Assembly (NCBI GenBank): GCA_040751955.1
Contig: JBFMFY010000002.1
Span: 62,001-126,000 of the forward strand
Source: SpSt-333 sp040751955
GTDB taxonomy: Bacteria; Bacteroidota; Ignavibacteria; UBA10030; UBA8401
DNA: 64,000 nt
Direction: 5' to 3'
The position numbers and the translations under genes were made by a program. The notes under the pieces were generated by a model, which was not told the DNA's origin, ran no database searches, and saw nothing but the letters and a program-made list of their open reading frames with translations. Positions 17,808-26,709 of the stretch are shown here, piece after piece. Numbering within the stretch: the stretch's first letter is position 1; each line of letters begins with the position of its first letter.

Positions 17808-20800
17808 AACCATATTCCGAAGGACTTACGCCGAATTTTTCTTTAAACTGCACTGAGAAATGGGAAGGGTTGCTATACCCAACCTCGTACGCAACTTCAG
17901 ATACGTTCCCTGTTTTTTTCTTCAGCAATTCTGCTGCTCTCTGCAATCGGAAGTTGCGAAGCAATTCACCCGGACTGTATCCCGTTATCGCTTTTAATTT
18001 CCGATGCAATTGCATCCGGCTCAAAGCAGAATCAGTGGCAAGCGTTTCTACATCATACTCCGCATTGGAAAGATTGGCTTCAATCTTCTCAAATACTTTT
18101 CTTAGAAATTTCTCGTCGGCGGATTGAGTATTTTTTCCAGAAGGGATAACAACAAGTTCCTTTTGAAAATGTTCTCGAATTCTTTTTCTTATCTCAAGAA
18201 GATTGTTCAGACGGACTGTGAGTTCTCTTGCATCGAACGGCTTTACAAGATAATCATCGGCTCCCGTTTCCAATCCTTCAATCTTATGTTCTTGTCCTGC
18301 TTTAGCAGTAAGAAGAATTATTGGAATGTGGCTTGTTCGGTGGTCGGTCTTCAATCGTTTGCACACTTCAAAGCCGTCCATTTTCGGCATCATCACATCA
18401 CTGATAATGACGTCAGGAATCGTTTGGATTGCTTTTCCAATTCCTTCTTCGCCATTTGTCGCTTCTATAACGGAAAACGTTTCGTTAACGTGAGACCGAA
18501 TATACCGGCGCATATCGGCATTGTCTTCTATGATAAGAAGTAAAGGAGGGGAAGAACTTATCTCGTTCCCCAACGGAGTTTGGGAATGAGATGCAATTTC
18601 GGTTTCTTTATCTTCCCCACCATCGTATAACGACGAACCTTGTCGTCCTGCAGGTTTTAATTCAACATCATGTGCTTCGTACTGTTCTTTGTCGGTCGGC
18701 AATTGCACTGTAAACGTAGTTCCTTTCCCCGCTTCACTGTGAACAGTAATTGTTCCTTTATGCAATTCAACCAATTCTTTTACTAATGAAAGCCCGATTC
18801 CCGTTCCTTCATATTCTCTGGTTTGTGAAGTATCAACCTGATAAAACCGGTCGAAGATTTTTTCTATTTGGTCGGAAGAAATGCCTATGCCCGTGTCTGT
18901 AATGGAGATAACAACACGGTTACGGTTTTGATCATTCTGAGGAAGCGTTGCGACCGAAGAATCCAATCGTTGTATATTGGATTCTTCGCTACGCTCAGAA
19001 TGGAGGACAAGAGAAATCATGCCGCTTTCTTGTGTAAACTTAAACGCATTGGAAAGCAGATTATTTAAAATCTTTTCCAAAGCATCGTTGTCGAACCAAC
19101 CGATGAGTGAATCCGTAGATGCATTCACCGTGAATGTAATTTTTTTTCGTACCGCAGTGGATTCAAACGCCGCCGCAATACTTTTCACCGCTTGAACAAT
19201 ATCATCCTCACGTACGCGAAGTTTCATCTCGCGCGATTCTAATTTTGCAAGATCGAGCAGTTGATTTACCAGACGCTGCAGTCGCCGCGTGTTGCGAAAC
19301 ATCATCTCGTATAATTCTTGCGCGCTTTCTTTGTATTCGCCGGAAAGCAGTTGTTTGAGCGGACCTTCAATGAGCGTCAGCGGCGTGCGGAATTCGTGAG
19401 AGATATTGGCAAAAAAGCGGGTTTTGATTTTATCGACTTCTTTCAAGTTTTCCGCTTCGCGGTGTTCCATTTCTGCAAGATGCTTGTGCTGCTGGCGATT
19501 CAGTTCGTACCGGCGTGCCGAATAAAGGAGTGAAACGAACAGAACAAAGTAACTTATGTACGCCCAGGTGGTTTTCCACCACGGGGGTGTAATAATAACA
19601 AGGAGGGATGCTCCTTGTTCGTTCCACACGCCGTCGTTGTTTGAGCCGAGCACGTGAAAACGATATTCGCCAGGGTCAATGTTGGTGTAGTATGCCACAT
19701 TGCGGTTACCCGCTTCTATCCATTGTTCTTCCAGTCCTTCAAGGCGATATTTATATTGATTGCTCTTTGGCGCCGTGTAATCAAGCGCGGCAAATTCAAA
19801 ACTGAAATCGTTCTGATCATACCGCAGCCGGATCGTATCGGCGAGAACAATATTCTTAGTAAGGATGGAATCTTGTTTAATAGGCACAGGGTTGTTGGCA
19901 ACAGAAAAACCGGTGATATATACAGAAGGAATGTTTGGGTTCTCCTTGATTTCCTCAGGTCGGAATATCACTAAACCGCTTCCGCCGAGGCCAAAAACCA
20001 TTTCACCGTTAATAGTTTGCGTGTGCTGTGCATTGCCGGTTGCGGTCAATTCCGAATTTGTTGAAGGCGGGACACCGTCCCCAAGACCGAACGCACGTGG
20101 TTGTAATATGCTGAGATTTAAACGCGCAATGCCGCCATCGGTAACCATCCAGAGATTATTGTCATCGTCCCCAAGGATTCCGTACACGCGTTTTCCACCA
20201 AGCCCGTTTGCACGGTTGAATATTGTTATGATTGAATCGCCTGTCCGGTAATACTGTAGTAGTCCGATGTTTGTTCCCAGCCAAAACCTCTTGTTCGAAT
20301 CTTCATACATATCATAGACCGGACGTTTTATGGACGTAGTGAAAAACGAATCTCGAATAGCGTCATACCGGTGCAGCCATCCTTTTCCCAAGGCGCCAAT
20401 CCAGACGGTACCCGCTCGGTCTTGAAAAATTTTAACAATATTTATTCCCTCAAGTCCGCGCTCACCGGCGGTAGTGATTCGGTACTCTTTGCCATATTTG
20501 TCGATGCGTAACAATCCGTTATGATATCCGAGCCAGATCGATCCCCATGTGTCTTTCAAAACGGTGTTTGGCGGATAACTTATATTGGATGTTTTTAAGA
20601 GAGAGACCGACTTCGTCGGCGTGAAAGTATCCTTCCAATGATCGTATTTGACTGGCCTCGAGGAACCCACCAAAATATTTCCATCAGAATCATTAAGAAG
20701 TATTCGCATCCAGGGATATGACAAACGATAATTTGTAAACGATCCGATTTTCTTGTTGTAAAGGCTGACACCTTTTCCTTGAACGGCAACCCAAAGATTT

Positions 20801-21882
20801 TCTCTTCCATCTTCAGCAACCGCTACAATTTCTCCTTCCATTAGACTGTTGGAATCGTCTGTGTTGTGTGAAAAATACCGGAACGGTTTTGTCCAGCGAG
20901 GAAGGAACGATACTCCTTGATTGGTCCCAAACCACACATTCCCGACACGGTCAGTATAGACCACATACACAGCGTTATCGCTAAGACTGTAAGGATTCCC
21001 GGTACGATGAATGACAGAATCCCAAGATGTTCCATCCCCGACAATTGCTCCTCGAGACCAAGAACCAATCCACAGACGCCCCATGCTGTCAACCGTCATT
21101 GTGTTTGAATAGAATCGGTGATGGATTGTGTCTGTTTTCAGGATAATCGAACCCGTTATTCTGTCGAACACAAAAGGAGTTATGGCAGAGAGAACCCAGG
21201 TTTTCCCGTTCGAATCAGTAAAAACATCGTGAAGTTCATAATAAAATGGTGAGCGGAGAAATTTACCTTCACGTTTGTACCATTCAACGTTCAGCGTTGT
21301 TCCATCAACCCAAAGCAGTCCCTTATAATAAGTCGTGAGCCACGCATTCCCGCGACGATCTGATGCAACATTAACGATAGAATTGAAGCTTCCTATTTCA
21401 ACACGTCTAAAGAGCCTTTCTCTAATATCATACCTGTCAAGAAAGTTGTACCCCGCAACCCACAAGATTCCACTTGTGTCGTATGCAAGATGGGAAACAA
21501 AACCGTGCGGTCTCTGTTTTCCCACAGAGTCGGGCAAATACCATTCAAATGAATCCGTCTCCCGCACATAACGGTGTAATATGCCTGCCGCAATCCAAAG
21601 ATTGCCATCCCCGTCTTCGGCGAGTGAAGTCACTTCGCTCCGCCAGAGCCACGTGGAGTCTTGCCCACGGTTTCTGTAAGCCTTGATTGATTTTCCATCA
21701 TATCGGTTTAATCCATCTTTCGTCCCAATCCAAATAAAACCATATCTGTCTTGAATAATAGAGTTGACAATGTTGCTTGAAAGTCCATCTTCAACTGTTA
21801 ACCGGTTAAACCGAAATTGCTGCGGCTGTGCGCAAAGAAAGTGAAGGAAGGAAAGAAGTCCAACAAACCGCAATAAACGCAT
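17806..21882 (-). CDS. hybrid two-component system protein (propeller sensor, kinase, receiver, AraC output)
   Basis: 1358 residues holding a whole signalling path in one chain. Signal peptide; a long periplasmic two-component-regulator propeller with repeats such as DGLSSNIVNSIIQDRYGFIWIGT and DRVGNVWFGTNQG; a Y_Y_Y domain at about 690-760; one membrane helix near 770-790; a HisKA domain with the phospho-His in ISHEFRTPLTL at His829; a HATPase with NNLLSNAFKFT and DTGIGIS; a receiver with the phospho-Asp in ISDVMMPKMDG at Asp1162; and a C-terminal AraC helix-turn-helix (VSEVAYEVGYSNPSHFSVQFKEKFG). It probably senses an outer ligand and controls nearby genes, perhaps the secreted operon downstream. 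Palindromic DNA elements are embedded in the ATPase part (residues about 960-984) and in the linker before the receiver. Confidence 0.95.
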   Translation of the reverse strand: MRLLRFVGLLSFLHFLCAQPQQFRFNRLTVEDGLSSNIVNSIIQDRYGFIWIGTKDGLNRYDGKSIKAYRNRGQDSTWLWRSEVTSLAEDGDGNLWIAAGILHRYVRETDSFEWYLPDSVGKQRPHGFVSHLAYDTSGILWVAGYNFLDRYDIRERLFRRVEIGSFNSIVNVASDRRGNAWLTTYYKGLLWVDGTTLNVEWYKREGKFLRSPFYYELHDVFTDSNGKTWVLSAITPFVFDRITGSIILKTDTIHHRFYSNTMTVDSMGRLWIGSWSRGAIVGDGTSWDSVIHRTGNPYSLSDNAVYVVYTDRVGNVWFGTNQGVSFLPRWTKPFRYFSHNTDDSNSLMEGEIVAVAEDGRENLWVAVQGKGVSLYNKKIGSFTNYRLSYPWMRILLNDSDGNILVGSSRPVKYDHWKDTFTPTKSVSLLKTSNISYPPNTVLKDTWGSIWLGYHNGLLRIDKYGKEYRITTAGERGLEGINIVKIFQDRAGTVWIGALGKGWLHRYDAIRDSFFTTSIKRPVYDMYEDSNKRFWLGTNIGLLQYYRTGDSIITIFNRANGLGGKRVYGILGDDDNNLWMVTDGGIARLNLSILQPRAFGLGDGVPPSTNSELTATGNAQHTQTINGEMVFGLGGSGLVIFRPEEIKENPNIPSVYITGFSVANNPVPIKQDSILTKNIVLADTIRLRYDQNDFSFEFAALDYTAPKSNQYKYRLEGLEEQWIEAGNRNVAYYTNIDPGEYRFHVLGSNNDGVWNEQGASLLVIITPPWWKTTWAYISYFVLFVSLLYSARRYELNRQQHKHLAEMEHREAENLKEVDKIKTRFFANISHEFRTPLTLIEGPLKQLLSGEYKESAQELYEMMFRNTRRLQRLVNQLLDLAKLESREMKLRVREDDIVQAVKSIAAAFESTAVRKKITFTVNASTDSLIGWFDNDALEKILNNLLSNAFKFTQESGMISLVLHSERSEESNIQRLDSSVATLPQNDQNRNRVVISITDTGIGISSDQIEKIFDRFYQVDTSQTREYEGTGIGLSLVKELVELHKGTITVHSEAGKGTTFTVQLPTDKEQYEAHDVELKPAGRQGSSLYDGGEDKETEIASHSQTPLGNEISSSPPLLLIIEDNADMRRYIRSHVNETFSVIEATNGEEGIGKAIQTIPDVIISDVMMPKMDGFEVCKRLKTDHRTSHIPIILLTAKAGQEHKIEGLETGADDYLVKPFDARELTVRLNNLLEIRKRIREHFQKELVVIPSGKNTQSADEKFLRKVFEKIEANLSNAEYDVETLATDSALSRMQLHRKLKAITGYSPGELLRNFRLQRAAELLKKKTGNVSEVAYEVGYSNPSHFSVQFKEKFGVSPSEYG
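18560..18660. repeat. two palindromic elements in the kinase-receiver linker
   Basis: At 18560-18592 an inverted repeat built around TTCCC-AAC/GTTTGGGAA with flanking ATCTC/GAGAT; the same core (TTCCCAAACGGAGTTTGGGA) occurs in the gap at 52909. At about 18635-18657 a second imperfect palindrome, AACCTTGTCGTCCTGCAGGT, encodes KPAGRQG. Both lie in frame between the ATPase and receiver domains. Confidence 0.65.
18932..19003. repeat. palindromic element inside the HATPase domain of the hybrid kinase
   Basis: The arms TCATTCTGAGGAAGCG...GAAGAATCCAA and TTGGATTCTTCG...CGCTCAGAATGGA pair over about 72 bases. On the coding strand it reads HSERSEES...LPQNDQ between the SLVL strand and the VVISITDTGIG box, with no frame break. 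It belongs to the family of intergenic GTCAT-CTGAGC elements in this window. Confidence 0.85.
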
Positions 21883-22002
21883 AGTGTGTGCGCTTAAATG
21901 AATGTTGTAGTGGGTTGAAAATGTGCGTTATTCTACGATTTTGGACAATAAGATGCAAATGTCTCTTATTGCCTGCAAATATGGAGGATGCAGTAGAGAT
22001 TG

Positions 22003-23256
22003 CTATGGCATGGATTCACCAATTCGTGCGTTGTGTTTTTCTTCCACAATCTTCTGCACACTTCGCATCAACACCACACAAATCAGCATCAATCCAACGC
22101 AGTAGTAACCGAGCAGATCGTAATTTTCGAGAGGTCCCGCTGCAGTTTGCACTACAACTGTTCCTGCAAAGACCGATGCGATGCCCCCTGCGATCTGTTG
22201 TAATGACGAGTTGATGCTCATGAATGCGCCGCGGTCTTTCAATTCGGGCACGGCAGTCATTGTTGCCATTGCAGGTATCATGCGGGACATAATTCCCGCG
22301 AACAGCACAACATTGACGAGCACCACGGTCCAGAACGGAGTGACGGAAAGATTTGTATAGATCAATATCATCACTGATGCGAGCAATGTTCCTGCGGTGA
22401 ATGTCTTCATCGCACCGACAATGTCGTTGATCCTTCCGACGGCAGGGAGGACGATGATAACCGACAGACCAGTGAACATAAAGACCAGCGGAAGATCGTG
22501 CTGTGAAATGCCGAGATTATTTACAGAAAATGCGGATGAGAATGGCATCAGCAGAAATCCGCCGATAGAAAGCATCGCCGTTGTCAGAAATGCTTTTTGG
22601 TAGAAGCTCTGACGCACAGTGCTCTTCAAATGATTGAATGCGTTGTGTTCGGTTTGAATTCGCACATGAGCATCGATAGGTTCCATCCACCGTATGATCG
22701 CAAATCCTGCAACGATGCAGAGCGTTACAATGAAAAAGAATGGCGCGTGCCATCCGTACGCATTGGCAAGATAAATACCGAACGGAATCCCCGCCACCTG
22801 ACTGACAGCAAACGACATCTGGATGAAGCCCATCACCCTGCCGCGCACTTGTAAAGGAAAAAGATCTGTCACAATTGCCATGGCAATGGACGCCATGACG
22901 CCGCCAAAGATTCCGGTGACGATCCGTGCAATGAGCAGAAAAACAAAGTTAGTAGCAACGCCGCACAGGAACGTTCCGACCATGAATCCGGCGTAGAAAA
23001 AAAGGAGAAATTTTTTTCTGTCGTACTTATCCGCAAATCCCGCGGCGAGCAAGCCCGAGATACCTGCGCTGAATGCATACACCGACACCACCCAGCCGAA
23101 CTGTGCGGGGGTGAGATCCATAATATCAAGCAGCATCGCCCCCAGCGGTGCGATCACCATAAAATCGAGGATGACGGTAAAGTGGATGAACGAAAGGATG
23201 ACAATAATGAAAATTTGGTAGCGGGAAAATGTTTTATCAGGTTCAGAGACAATCAT
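22003..23256 (-). CDS. MFS transporter (DHA1-like)
   Basis: 417 residues with 12 predicted membrane helices in two halves. The loop between helices 2 and 3 carries GFADKYDRKKFLL, the MFS signature, and helix 5 has SFAVSQVAGIPFGIYLANAYGWHAPFFFI as in drug:H+ antiporters. Likely exports a drug-like or metabolite substrate; no specific substrate can be named. The start at 23256 faces a 347-base gap shared with the divergent nucleotidyltransferase gene. Confidence 0.93.
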   Translation of the reverse strand: MIVSEPDKTFSRYQIFIIVILSFIHFTVILDFMVIAPLGAMLLDIMDLTPAQFGWVVSVYAFSAGISGLLAAGFADKYDRKKFLLFFYAGFMVGTFLCGVATNFVFLLIARIVTGIFGGVMASIAMAIVTDLFPLQVRGRVMGFIQMSFAVSQVAGIPFGIYLANAYGWHAPFFFIVTLCIVAGFAIIRWMEPIDAHVRIQTEHNAFNHLKSTVRQSFYQKAFLTTAMLSIGGFLLMPFSSAFSVNNLGISQHDLPLVFMFTGLSVIIVLPAVGRINDIVGAMKTFTAGTLLASVMILIYTNLSVTPFWTVVLVNVVLFAGIMSRMIPAMATMTAVPELKDRGAFMSINSSLQQIAGGIASVFAGTVVVQTAAGPLENYDLLGYYCVGLMLICVVLMRSVQKIVEEKHNARIGESMP

Positions 23257-23603
23257 ACAGTGTTAAGTTGAGTGTTCATAAAATGGAGAGAAAGCAAACA
23301 TGCTCAATATAAGACGAAAACATCTCATATCGAATTGTATTTATTTTAAGAATCGTTTCCTTGCTGGCTGCTTCAATATCAGTTTGATATGATCTATACC
23401 GTCGTTAACCGGTCTTTGGACTGTTTCAAATCTTCTCATAATAATAATGTAGGATGCATCCATAAGAAGTTGTAGGATAAAAAATACATTCAACTGCCGA
23501 TTGTTTTTCTATCTGCACTCACTTACTATAGCACACGACAGCCTGCCAGTATGCAATATTCCAAAGAGTGATACTAAGATGTGATACGGGAGGAAAGAGA
23601 ACT
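23257..23603. other. 347-base divergent intergenic region, no gene seen
   Basis: Lies between the divergent MFS and nucleotidyltransferase genes and must hold both promoters. It is AT-rich with short A and T tracts; no ORF with a ribosome site, no strong hairpin and no known operator was found. Confidence 0.5.
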
Positions 23604-24638
23604 ATGGCGATAGAACTATGGAGAACCCCTGCACTGCAGCACCGGCGTCATTACTGGGGAATTGTATTGGCTGGAGGGGAAGGGAAACGGCTGCGGGATT
23701 TTCTAAGAAATGAATACAATCAAGAAAGCCCGAAGCAATTTTGCGCCATCATCGGAAAACGATCGATGTTAAAGCACACTCTCGACCGCGCTGCATCGCT
23801 CATCCCTGAGCATCGTCTGCTGACTGTCATCAGCCGGCAGCACTTGCTCTACGCCATTGAAGATATTTGCACCAGAGAACCGAAAACGGTGATCACCGTT
23901 CCGGTGAACCGGGATACAGCGCCGAGCATACTCCTTTCTCTGGTGCATATTTATAATACCGATCCGAATGCGACCGCAGCGATCTTTCCGTCCGATCACT
24001 TTATTCTCGAAGAAGATATTTTCATGGACTATGTCAGCAAAGCATTTGAGTTCAGCACAATGCATCCCGACAAGATCGTCACGCTTGGCGTGATCCCCAC
24101 CGGCAGCCAGACGGGATACGGATGGATTGAAAAGGGAAACATACTCTCTTCAAAAAGTGAAGTAAATTTTTACCGGGTCAGAAAATTTCACGAAAAACCG
24201 GATGGCGAGACGATGCATGCTCTTCTTTCTCAGGACTGTGTGTGGAATACCATGACGATGATCGGCAAGGTTGCATTCTTTATTCAGATATTCAAAGAAT
24301 GCATACCGGAATTGTGCAAAGCATTCGAGAGAATCGCATATGCGGTCGGCACTCCGTTTGAAACGGAGGTGGTCAGCGATGTCTTTGAGACACTTCCCGC
24401 TCTTAATTTTTCGCACGTTGTGCTCGAGCGTATCCCGCAACATCTTGCAGTGCTTCCGATGCACAATGTGTATTGGAACGATTGGGGAGAGGAGCAGCGC
24501 ATCCGGTACGATCTGCAACGGTTTGTTCGGAACGATCTTCCGCAGTCACCGGAAGAAGAATTAAACGCTCTTGCCGGAAAAGAGTATTCGATTGAATTGT
24601 TACCGCAGGTGCAACGGCAAAAAACAGCGGTTGTGTAA
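23604..24638 (+). CDS. mannose-1-phosphate guanylyltransferase-like sugar nucleotidyltransferase
   Basis: 344 residues from the ATG at 23604, placed by GGGAGGAAAG upstream (an ATG-like start at 23568 is worse). The N-terminal nucleotide-binding signature is GIVLAGGEGKRLRDF, then SPKQFCAIIGKRSML; the metal/sugar site is IFPSDHFI; GYGWIEKG and EKPDG follow. These are the marks of GDP-mannose or similar NTP-sugar synthases. The usual C-terminal cupin isomerase domain is absent. Likely supplies activated mannose for surface glycans; no glycan cluster is adjacent, so this is inference. Confidence 0.85.
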   Translation: MAIELWRTPALQHRRHYWGIVLAGGEGKRLRDFLRNEYNQESPKQFCAIIGKRSMLKHTLDRAASLIPEHRLLTVISRQHLLYAIEDICTREPKTVITVPVNRDTAPSILLSLVHIYNTDPNATAAIFPSDHFILEEDIFMDYVSKAFEFSTMHPDKIVTLGVIPTGSQTGYGWIEKGNILSSKSEVNFYRVRKFHEKPDGETMHALLSQDCVWNTMTMIGKVAFFIQIFKECIPELCKAFERIAYAVGTPFETEVVSDVFETLPALNFSHVVLERIPQHLAVLPMHNVYWNDWGEEQRIRYDLQRFVRNDLPQSPEEELNALAGKEYSIELLPQVQRQKTAVV

Positions 24639-24646
24639 CGGGAAAT

Positions 24647-24970
24647 TTATTTTTTCGTCTTTGCTGTAACGGTTTTATATGCTGTCGTCAGTACATCTTT
24701 CAGGGTGGTCTTTGTTACCAGGGTCAGATCGATGACCGTCCATCCCTGCTTCCCCCACCCCCTGGGAACAGGATAGATGATCGTCGGATCGAACGCGCAG
24801 AAGGCGGATTGGTCGACTACTGAAAGCTTGACGACAGCTTTTTTATTTTTCTCGTCGAGTGTGGCAAAAATCTTCTTCTTCACTCGAAACGACGTCTTCT
24901 CGAAATGAGGCATCTCTTCCGATCCGTGGAACGAAAGCGCCATCGTCCGGAACAGTTGGCTTGAGATCAT
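24647..24970 (-). CDS. MmcQ/YjbR family protein
   Basis: 107 residues, the normal length of the YjbR/CyaY-fold family. Marks: a start region like MALSFHGSEEMPHFEKTSFRVKKKIFATLDEKNKKAVVKLS and GWGKQGWTVIDLTLV with a C-terminal helix. The family is called DNA-binding by homology only. Its ATG overlaps the TGA of the sugar dehydrogenase gene (ATGA), so it is translationally coupled to it, an odd pairing of a cytoplasmic with a secreted protein. Confidence 0.88.
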   Translation of the reverse strand: MISSQLFRTMALSFHGSEEMPHFEKTSFRVKKKIFATLDEKNKKAVVKLSVVDQSAFCAFDPTIIYPVPRGWGKQGWTVIDLTLVTKTTLKDVLTTAYKTVTAKTKK

Positions 24971-26430
24971 TTCATCACCGTCATTTTTTTTGTGATCGAA
25001 GTTCCTCCGCTCGTCAACCGGTAAAAATATATTCCACTCGGCTGCTGTGTTGCATCGAAATCAACTGTGTATTCTCCCGCCGTCATCATTGCATCAACAA
25101 GAGTTGCGGCAGCTGTGCCGAGAAGGTCGTACACTTTCAGCGACACAAATCCGGAACCACGAACCGCAAAACCGATCTTTGTCGTCGGATTGAATGGATT
25201 CGGATAATTCTGTTTCAACCCGACCGCTGCCGGAATAAAAGAAGATCGACGTACAACTCCCGTCCGCGGTCCGGTCAGTTTGTAAATTCTACCGTTGGTG
25301 CCATACGAACAAAGATAGATATTGCCGCTCGTATCGGTACCGAATGACGAAATGCCGAATGATTCATCGGTAAGCTGTGCGTTGACAGGTGAGGCAACTC
25401 CTTCGTACGTCAGCGCAAACGTTCTTCCCGAAACGTAATCGCCGTAAATATATTTTCCGTACAACGACGGGATTGCGGATCCCCTGTACACATATCCGCC
25501 GGTGATAGATCCTTCGAGCGGCGGATTGAGATTGGGATAATCGAACACCGGACGGAGCAATCCCGCCGTGTCGCTGCAGGAAGGATTGACAGACGGATTG
25601 CATATATTTCCTTCCATTAACCGCCAGCCGTAATTTCCTCCGCTTATGATCGTATCGATCTCTTCGCGAGCATCCTGTCCCACATCACCCGCCCATAATG
25701 TTCCGGTGACAGGATCAAAACTGAATTTCCACGGATTACGGAGCCCGTACGCATAGATCTCTTCACGGAATCCCGAATCGTTTTTGTAGTACGGATTAGT
25801 TGGCGGGATCGAATAGTTCAGCCCCGCATCGGCGCTGTCCACATTGATACGGAGAATTTTTCCCAGCAAAGTTTTCCTGTTTTGTGCACGGTTTCCCGGA
25901 TCGTTCCCCGATCCGCCGTCGCCTGAACCGATGTACAAGTATCCGTCAAGACCGAATTCCAGCCGGCCTCCGTTGTGATTGGAGTAGGGTTGAGAAAAAG
26001 AAAGAAGGATCGCTTCATTTTCCCGAATTGCAGAATCGGGATTTGACGGACTAATGCTGTACCGCGCAACGTATGACCGAAGTGAATCGGTCGTGCGTGT
26101 GTAATTCACGTAGCAGTACGGACTGTCCGGATACGCAGGATGGAATGCAAGCCCGAGCAGCCCCGTTTCGCTGCCGGACTGAGAGACGCGGTCCGACAGA
26201 TTTAAAAATACTTTTCGTGCTGCGACCGACGGATTATTCTCAAAGACGTAAATAATTCCTCGCTGCTGAACAACGAAAAATCGGTTCGTGCCGTCGTAGG
26301 CATGAACAAGTTCGACAGGATTTGAAAATGCGGGAAGCGACGTGAACTGCATCTGCCAGGAGTATTGTGCAGAAATTATACGGGGGAAAATTGCCGCAAC
26401 GACAACGATGGACAACAATATTCTCTTCAT
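24967..26430 (-). CDS. type-IX-secreted PQQ-dependent sugar dehydrogenase
   Basis: 487 residues with signal peptide (LLSIVVVAAIFPRIISA-QY), a six-bladed glucose/sorbosone dehydrogenase propeller and a C-terminal type A sorting domain (LKQNYPNPFNPTT ... GIYFYRLTSGG). Family marks: GLLGLAFHPAYPDSPYCYVNYT, SNHNGGRLEFGLDGYLYIGSGDGG with the conserved His, GKILRINVDS, and GLRNPWKFSFDPVTGTLWAGDVGQ. Such enzymes oxidise aldoses using PQQ. No PQQ synthesis gene is in the window. Secreted to the surface by the type IX system. Confidence 0.93.
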   Translation of the reverse strand: MKRILLSIVVVAAIFPRIISAQYSWQMQFTSLPAFSNPVELVHAYDGTNRFFVVQQRGIIYVFENNPSVAARKVFLNLSDRVSQSGSETGLLGLAFHPAYPDSPYCYVNYTRTTDSLRSYVARYSISPSNPDSAIRENEAILLSFSQPYSNHNGGRLEFGLDGYLYIGSGDGGSGNDPGNRAQNRKTLLGKILRINVDSADAGLNYSIPPTNPYYKNDSGFREEIYAYGLRNPWKFSFDPVTGTLWAGDVGQDAREEIDTIISGGNYGWRLMEGNICNPSVNPSCSDTAGLLRPVFDYPNLNPPLEGSITGGYVYRGSAIPSLYGKYIYGDYVSGRTFALTYEGVASPVNAQLTDESFGISSFGTDTSGNIYLCSYGTNGRIYKLTGPRTGVVRRSSFIPAAVGLKQNYPNPFNPTTKIGFAVRGSGFVSLKVYDLLGTAAATLVDAMMTAGEYTVDFDATQQPSGIYFYRLTSGGTSITKKMTVMK

Positions 26431-26520
26431 CTACGTATCCTCCCCTTCATAGTATCGCCTTGTCATACTTGGATGCGATATCGCCGTTTCGTACAACCGT
26501 TCGACGCGTACAGCCATATG

Positions 26521-26607
26521 ATAGTCATCCTGAGCAAACGAGTGTTGTTTGCGAGTGCGTCGAAGGATGAACCAAAATTGGAGGCTGCACTTGCTCAGGG
26601 TGACTAT
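26521..26607. repeat. dispersed palindromic element
   Basis: ATAGTCATCCTGAGCAA at 26521-26537 and TTGCTCAGGGTGACTAT at 26591-26607 pair with one mismatch. The interior has GCGTCGAAGGATGA, as in the element at 34671. It occupies the gap between the sugar dehydrogenase and the EamA transporter. Confidence 0.85.
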
Positions 26608-26709
26608 TACGGCGACATCTTGCTCAGTATGACTTTGTTGTTGTATTTCGACTACCATGATAACGTAACTCGGTGACGTTCCTGTAAGTTCCATAAACAG
26701 AATCGTTGC

